Source of the DNA: Verpa conica
Taxonomy: Eukaryota; Ascomycota; Pezizomycetes; Pezizales; Morchellaceae
Direction: 5' to 3'
DNA length: 64,000 bases
NCBI GenBank assembly: GCA_033030425.1
Contig: JAUFSD010000019.1
Location: 930,001 to 994,000 of the forward strand
The position numbers were made by a program, and so were the translations under genes. Under the pieces are notes generated by a model, which saw only the letters and a list, made by a program, of their open reading frames with translations, was not told the origin of the DNA and ran no database searches. Below are positions 60,365-64,000 of the stretch, in pieces; the first letter of the stretch is position 1; each line of letters starts with the position of its first letter.

Positions 60365-63300
60365 GATGAAATTGTGTGATGGTTGGTATGGGTATCTAGT
60401 AGTGGGATGCGTAATGATATCTGTAGATGAGGAGGAGGATTCTTGTGTTATATATAAAAAAATGTTTGCACAAAGGAGGAGGGGAAAGGGCCTCGAGAGT
60501 GGGGAGATAGGGTAGCCGAGGGAGAATTAATCATATTGGTAGAATCGGCTGTGGGGTTAAGGATTTAACAAACGGAGACCCACTCAGACAGTGTGGTGGC
60601 ACATTCATGCCCGGGCATCTCAATGCCCCTCATTGCATCGAGTTAGATGTCTCGAATCATCTACATGTATGTTTCAAGCCTAAGAATATATTATCAGGAA
60701 AATCTTTGGAAGTGGCGCACCCTGCACCTTAAGATTCTCAAATCATACAAGATCTTCAGCAACAAGAAAAGCTCCACCGGAGTTGGGCTCGCGGCCCTTT
60801 GCCCCGAATGGCGGGGCTGTAGATTTGGGAGGGGCATTAGTGTGACGACAGCGACCTTCTTCAAACCTCGACGATGAATTCTGCCGGGATCTCAGATACT
60901 ATTTCGTTTACGATCTAGCGAGTCCGATAATTGCCCCGCACCTGGTTAGTCACTAGCCGAGACGGTAAACTCCGTTACGCGAGTTGTTTTGGATCGTTAG
61001 TTGTTTGATGCCTTATGGCGCACCCAAAGGAGACGGGGACCTGGAGTATTACTGAGATCTTAATGCATGTGGCCAAGTCATGGGTTAATTGCTTAATAGC
61101 CAATTGCCTGGGCTACATGCAGTGTCCGCATAACATAATTACAAATCAAAATTCCGGAAAGATGACGAGCTGCATATGTAGATTCTTGCGCTCTAACGGA
61201 GATACTGCATACTGTAGTTCTCCCGATGTTCGGGCGACCGGGTTGGAGGGGTTTGAATTTTTGCCGGTAGTGAAAACCCAAGGTAGACTTTCCTACTCGA
61301 GCTTTATATGATGGTTACCGGAGATCCTCTCGCATAATTAAGCGTTGGTGGAAAATCTCCTGCTAATAATCCTCCGAGACGCCTCTAGATATCTCTTGGC
61401 TAACTACTCAAGAAATAAAATGGTATGAGATCGCAATAATTATCATGATGCCTACTGATCAACGGGAGCATGATGTTGGAAAAGTCAAAACTTTTCGTAC
61501 ACAAAGTCATCCGTACGTCCTTCCGCGGCTACCTGCATAAGATCCTTTCCTCCGCATACCTCCGCTACACCGCTCCTATAGGACCTACATCCCTTAAACC
61601 CCCAGTAGCAATTGCTTTTTTAATACAATCCTTTCAACCGCAGGAGTGCAGTTAGTACCCGATTGGCTCTAACCAAACATTTTGACGGCTTATAGTTCAG
61701 CCTTCGACTACGCAGGTCACTTAGGAGGAAAGCGCTCCTATATTTTAAGATCAGAGACTCTTAACAGAAACAGGGCATAATGTATGCTTTGATATCAAGA
61801 GAGGTCTAGATGGCCGTGATAGAGAGCTTTGCACGGGATTCTCTCCGGCCCCCATTTACTTATCTTCCTCCCAGTTCCTTGAATTCTTAGGACTGTTTGG
61901 ACATCGGGTATAATGTGACGATTGCTGTAGATGGTGAGGGACTTTTTTAATGATTTATTACGAGGTCAAATTTTGTGAGGTATACATTCATGTAGCCACC
62001 CATTGTAATTTGATAACAAATTGGTGTATTGAGATTATTAATAGACTCTGTTCAGTGTTTCATGCAGTCTCCAATATTCTACCAGGGTAGTAAAATCTAG
62101 CATTCAATATTCATCCTGGATGGCATAGTGCGTGAATAGTTTTTAATTACCTTCGTCCAACCCATTAAAAGAGTTCCACGAGACTTTTTTCCAGACTATA
62201 TATCGCTGGGCTTCCTCTAGTTAGGGTAGATGATCTGATTAGGGTTTCTCTAAGATAGGCTAAACTAGACTGATAATATTCCATTAGTTTAGGGAAGTAA
62301 ATATCGGGTTTAGAGGTCAGAAGTGGAGGGAGAATATCTAAATGAATGAATGAATTAATCATAAATATAGATCTAGATACCAGGGTTAAAAGTACTTTTA
62401 TTGAATATTATAGCTCTAGTACGGTTGGTGAGATTGGAATTTTTTCTTTATTGGGATGTGTCTAGCGTCTGTCGACAATATATGGGTGTAATAATTCAGC
62501 AATAATTGTTTTGTTAGCTTAGTATCAATAGGGTTAGGGTTTTTTTAGCACTAGTTTATTTCGATGCGTTCTCGCCCCATCTGTTAGTGCTATAAGCACC
62601 GTTTCCATGTGCTAATTAATAGGAACTTCTAGAAAATAACTAAAGCACTTAAGTACAATCATGATTGATCTTATGCATAGAATTTCAAGTTCTGTGGTAT
62701 TTGCTACTACAGGTCTAGGTGGATGTGTGCATTAATTTAGTACAAAAAAATTGATGGGATAAGTGTTATACTTCCTGTATATTTCCCGTCATACTAACAG
62801 AAGTTCCTGGATTTATAGGTTATTGCCTCTAGCTCATAATAGTAGAATTGTCTACTTAGAAGTGTCGTCGAGATAGTCTCATGGATATGGCGTTCGTAGC
62901 ACAAAAAAAGGAACCAATGATCCGCAATTGAGATTATTACGGCCTAGCTCACGTCGTTGACTCCCGGGAATCTCATTTTCCCACGTTTTTTTTCATGTAG
63001 CGGTAGCAAGGATCTGTGATCCAGCCATGGTCTCAACTGTGTGGTATTGTGCGTACCTGCCGAGACTGGGGTTGTAATATAGTTATATTTGGTATCTGGC
63101 CCTCTCAAAAAAAATTCTGATAGATCCTCAGAGGCCGCAGTTAAGAATATTCCTCTAAATCCGCTCGCTCGCTCGGGTTATTTCACTCTTTCTCCTTTCG
63201 TTTAGTTGCTTCTCCCTTTTTGTCTCATAGCTTCAGGCTCGGGTTTCGGACAAGATATGACCGAGAGGCGTTGACCCCGGGTGATAATTGGTGAACATAG

Positions 63301-63471
63301 TTGAATGTAGAAATAATTCTCTTATAGCTTTATTCCCTAGTTTATCCGATCTACCCCGTATGCTCCCTAACTCAAGCTCAACATACCGAGTCAGACCCGA
63401 ATCTAAACAGTACAGAACCATCATGAACACTAGCTCCAGCCACCCGAATCAAACCGATATAAATCTAACAG
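60365..63471. other. Gene-poor tract, about 3.1 kb
   Basis: The first 250 bases hold the ALDH promoter. Beyond that I see no recognised gene. A 98-codon open frame at 61015-61311 (plus) with a Cys-rich centre and overlapping minus-strand frames have no known domain. From about 61.9 kb the sequence is AT-rich with many TA steps. No inverted repeats as clear as those elsewhere were found. Confidence 0.4.
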
Positions 63472-64000
63472 CTAATGACCGGTCAAATAAGCCCTCGACC
63501 CAGCAACTCCAATTATAGCTCCCACAGCTACCCCTAGAAAAAGAGTGTCCCATGACACCGCGACCCTTTTGACCCACGCTTTCGTATCTCCAACCCACAG
63601 CCTCTCGCCGTTCGCACGCCGTGCCGACTTCATCCCCGGAAGTCCATCTAGCGAACTTGAGTTCCACTCTATTTGGTACGAACCAAGCTTTCCCTGCTGG
63701 ATAGTATTATCTACCCAACTGACCAATGTGTCCCTATCGTTAAATACCGCCTTTACCTCATTGCCCTCCTCCGCTGGAGCTGTCGAGAGCACCGGGACAC
63801 CATATCCGCAAGAGGTTTGGGCCTATTCAGAAAGCTATTAGCAACTTCATCATACCTTCAAAGAAGCATCAAACATACTTTCCATATATCCAATAGAATT
63901 ACTGCCCTTGCGCCTTTCAAACTCTTCTCACTCCCCATTTTCAAACAAATCTTCTCGAATTCGGGTTGGTCCGACTCTATCACGCGTCCAGTGCAAAAGA
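63472..64000 (-). CDS. PNPOx-like FMN-binding split-barrel protein, C-terminal part (cut by window edge)
   Basis: Two exons are visible on the minus strand: one running in from beyond 64000 to 63879, and 63822-63472. The 56-nt intron (GTATGT...AATAG) is in phase 0. The reading starts near CTGRVIESDQPEFEKICLKM, continues through GARAVILLDIWK and the splice-joined AQTSCGYGVPVLS, as in fungal pyridoxamine-phosphate-oxidase-like proteins. A linker follows, then a C-terminal hydrophobic helix, DTLFLGVAVGAIIGVAGSRA, ending at the stop. The helix suggests a tail-anchored form. The N-terminal half, with most of the FMN-binding fold, is outside the window. Substrate is unknown. Confidence 0.8.

Noticed and set aside
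1..64000. CRISPR array or bacterial operon structure
   Set aside because: There are no regularly spaced direct repeats; spliced genes and eukaryotic families show this is fungal nuclear DNA.

Overview
The window is nuclear DNA of a filamentous ascomycete (Pezizomycotina). The protein-coding genes carry short GT-AG introns of about 43-300 nt, and the families recognised (Prp22, Eme1, Sit4/PP6, Upf3, Tbf1, Mch1, Cdc11/Nud1, Tvp15, Rib7) are fungal in character. Gene blocks alternate with long AT-rich, repeat-bearing, gene-empty tracts, as in repeat-rich Pezizomycetes such as truffles. That placement is an inference and cannot be proved from the sequence alone. All exon structures were built by hand from splice signals, phase agreement and family conservation; every recognised complete gene closes in frame.

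Layout. 0-3.9 kb: a doubtful ORF and a three-exon beta-trefoil (ricin-B-like fold) gene. 3.9-7.7 kb: the PRP22/DHX8 spliceosomal helicase. 7.7-10.7 kb: AT-rich empty tract with decayed fold-back repeats. 10.7-17.8 kb, minus strand: EME1 (Holliday-junction nuclease subunit), a BTB/POZ protein and the PP6-type phosphatase SIT4/PPE1. The phosphatase shares a 677-bp divergent promoter region with UPF3 (18.5-20.4 kb). 22.6-25.3 kb: TBF1, a TTAGGG-repeat-binding factor. 27.0-28.6 kb: an MCH1-like MFS transporter. 28.6-38.0 kb: a 9.5-kb gene-poor island with a strong fold-back element and one weak candidate gene.

38.0-43.5 kb: a nine-exon-scale WD40/helical/disordered protein of 1668 aa (eight exons found). 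44.5-46.4 kb, minus: an orphan seven-transmembrane GPCR-like protein. 48.3-53.9 kb, minus: the septation-initiation scaffold CDC11/NUD1. 55.4-56.0 kb, minus: TVP15-like Golgi membrane protein, head to head with RIB7 (riboflavin synthesis, plus). A 561-bp TA-flanked transposon-like element sits directly after the RIB7 stop codon. 58.5-60.4 kb, minus: an aldehyde dehydrogenase with an 11-nt internal exon. The right edge cuts a PNPOx-like flavin-binding-fold gene with a C-terminal membrane segment.

Most genes are unlinked housekeeping functions: splicing, nonsense-mediated decay, recombination, telomere binding, septation and Golgi traffic. I see no metabolic cluster or defence island. The most novel material is the orphan 7TM protein, the N-terminal extension on EME1, the repeat-bearing tail of the WD40 protein, and the short inverted-repeat elements, one of which probably supplies the 3' UTR of RIB7.
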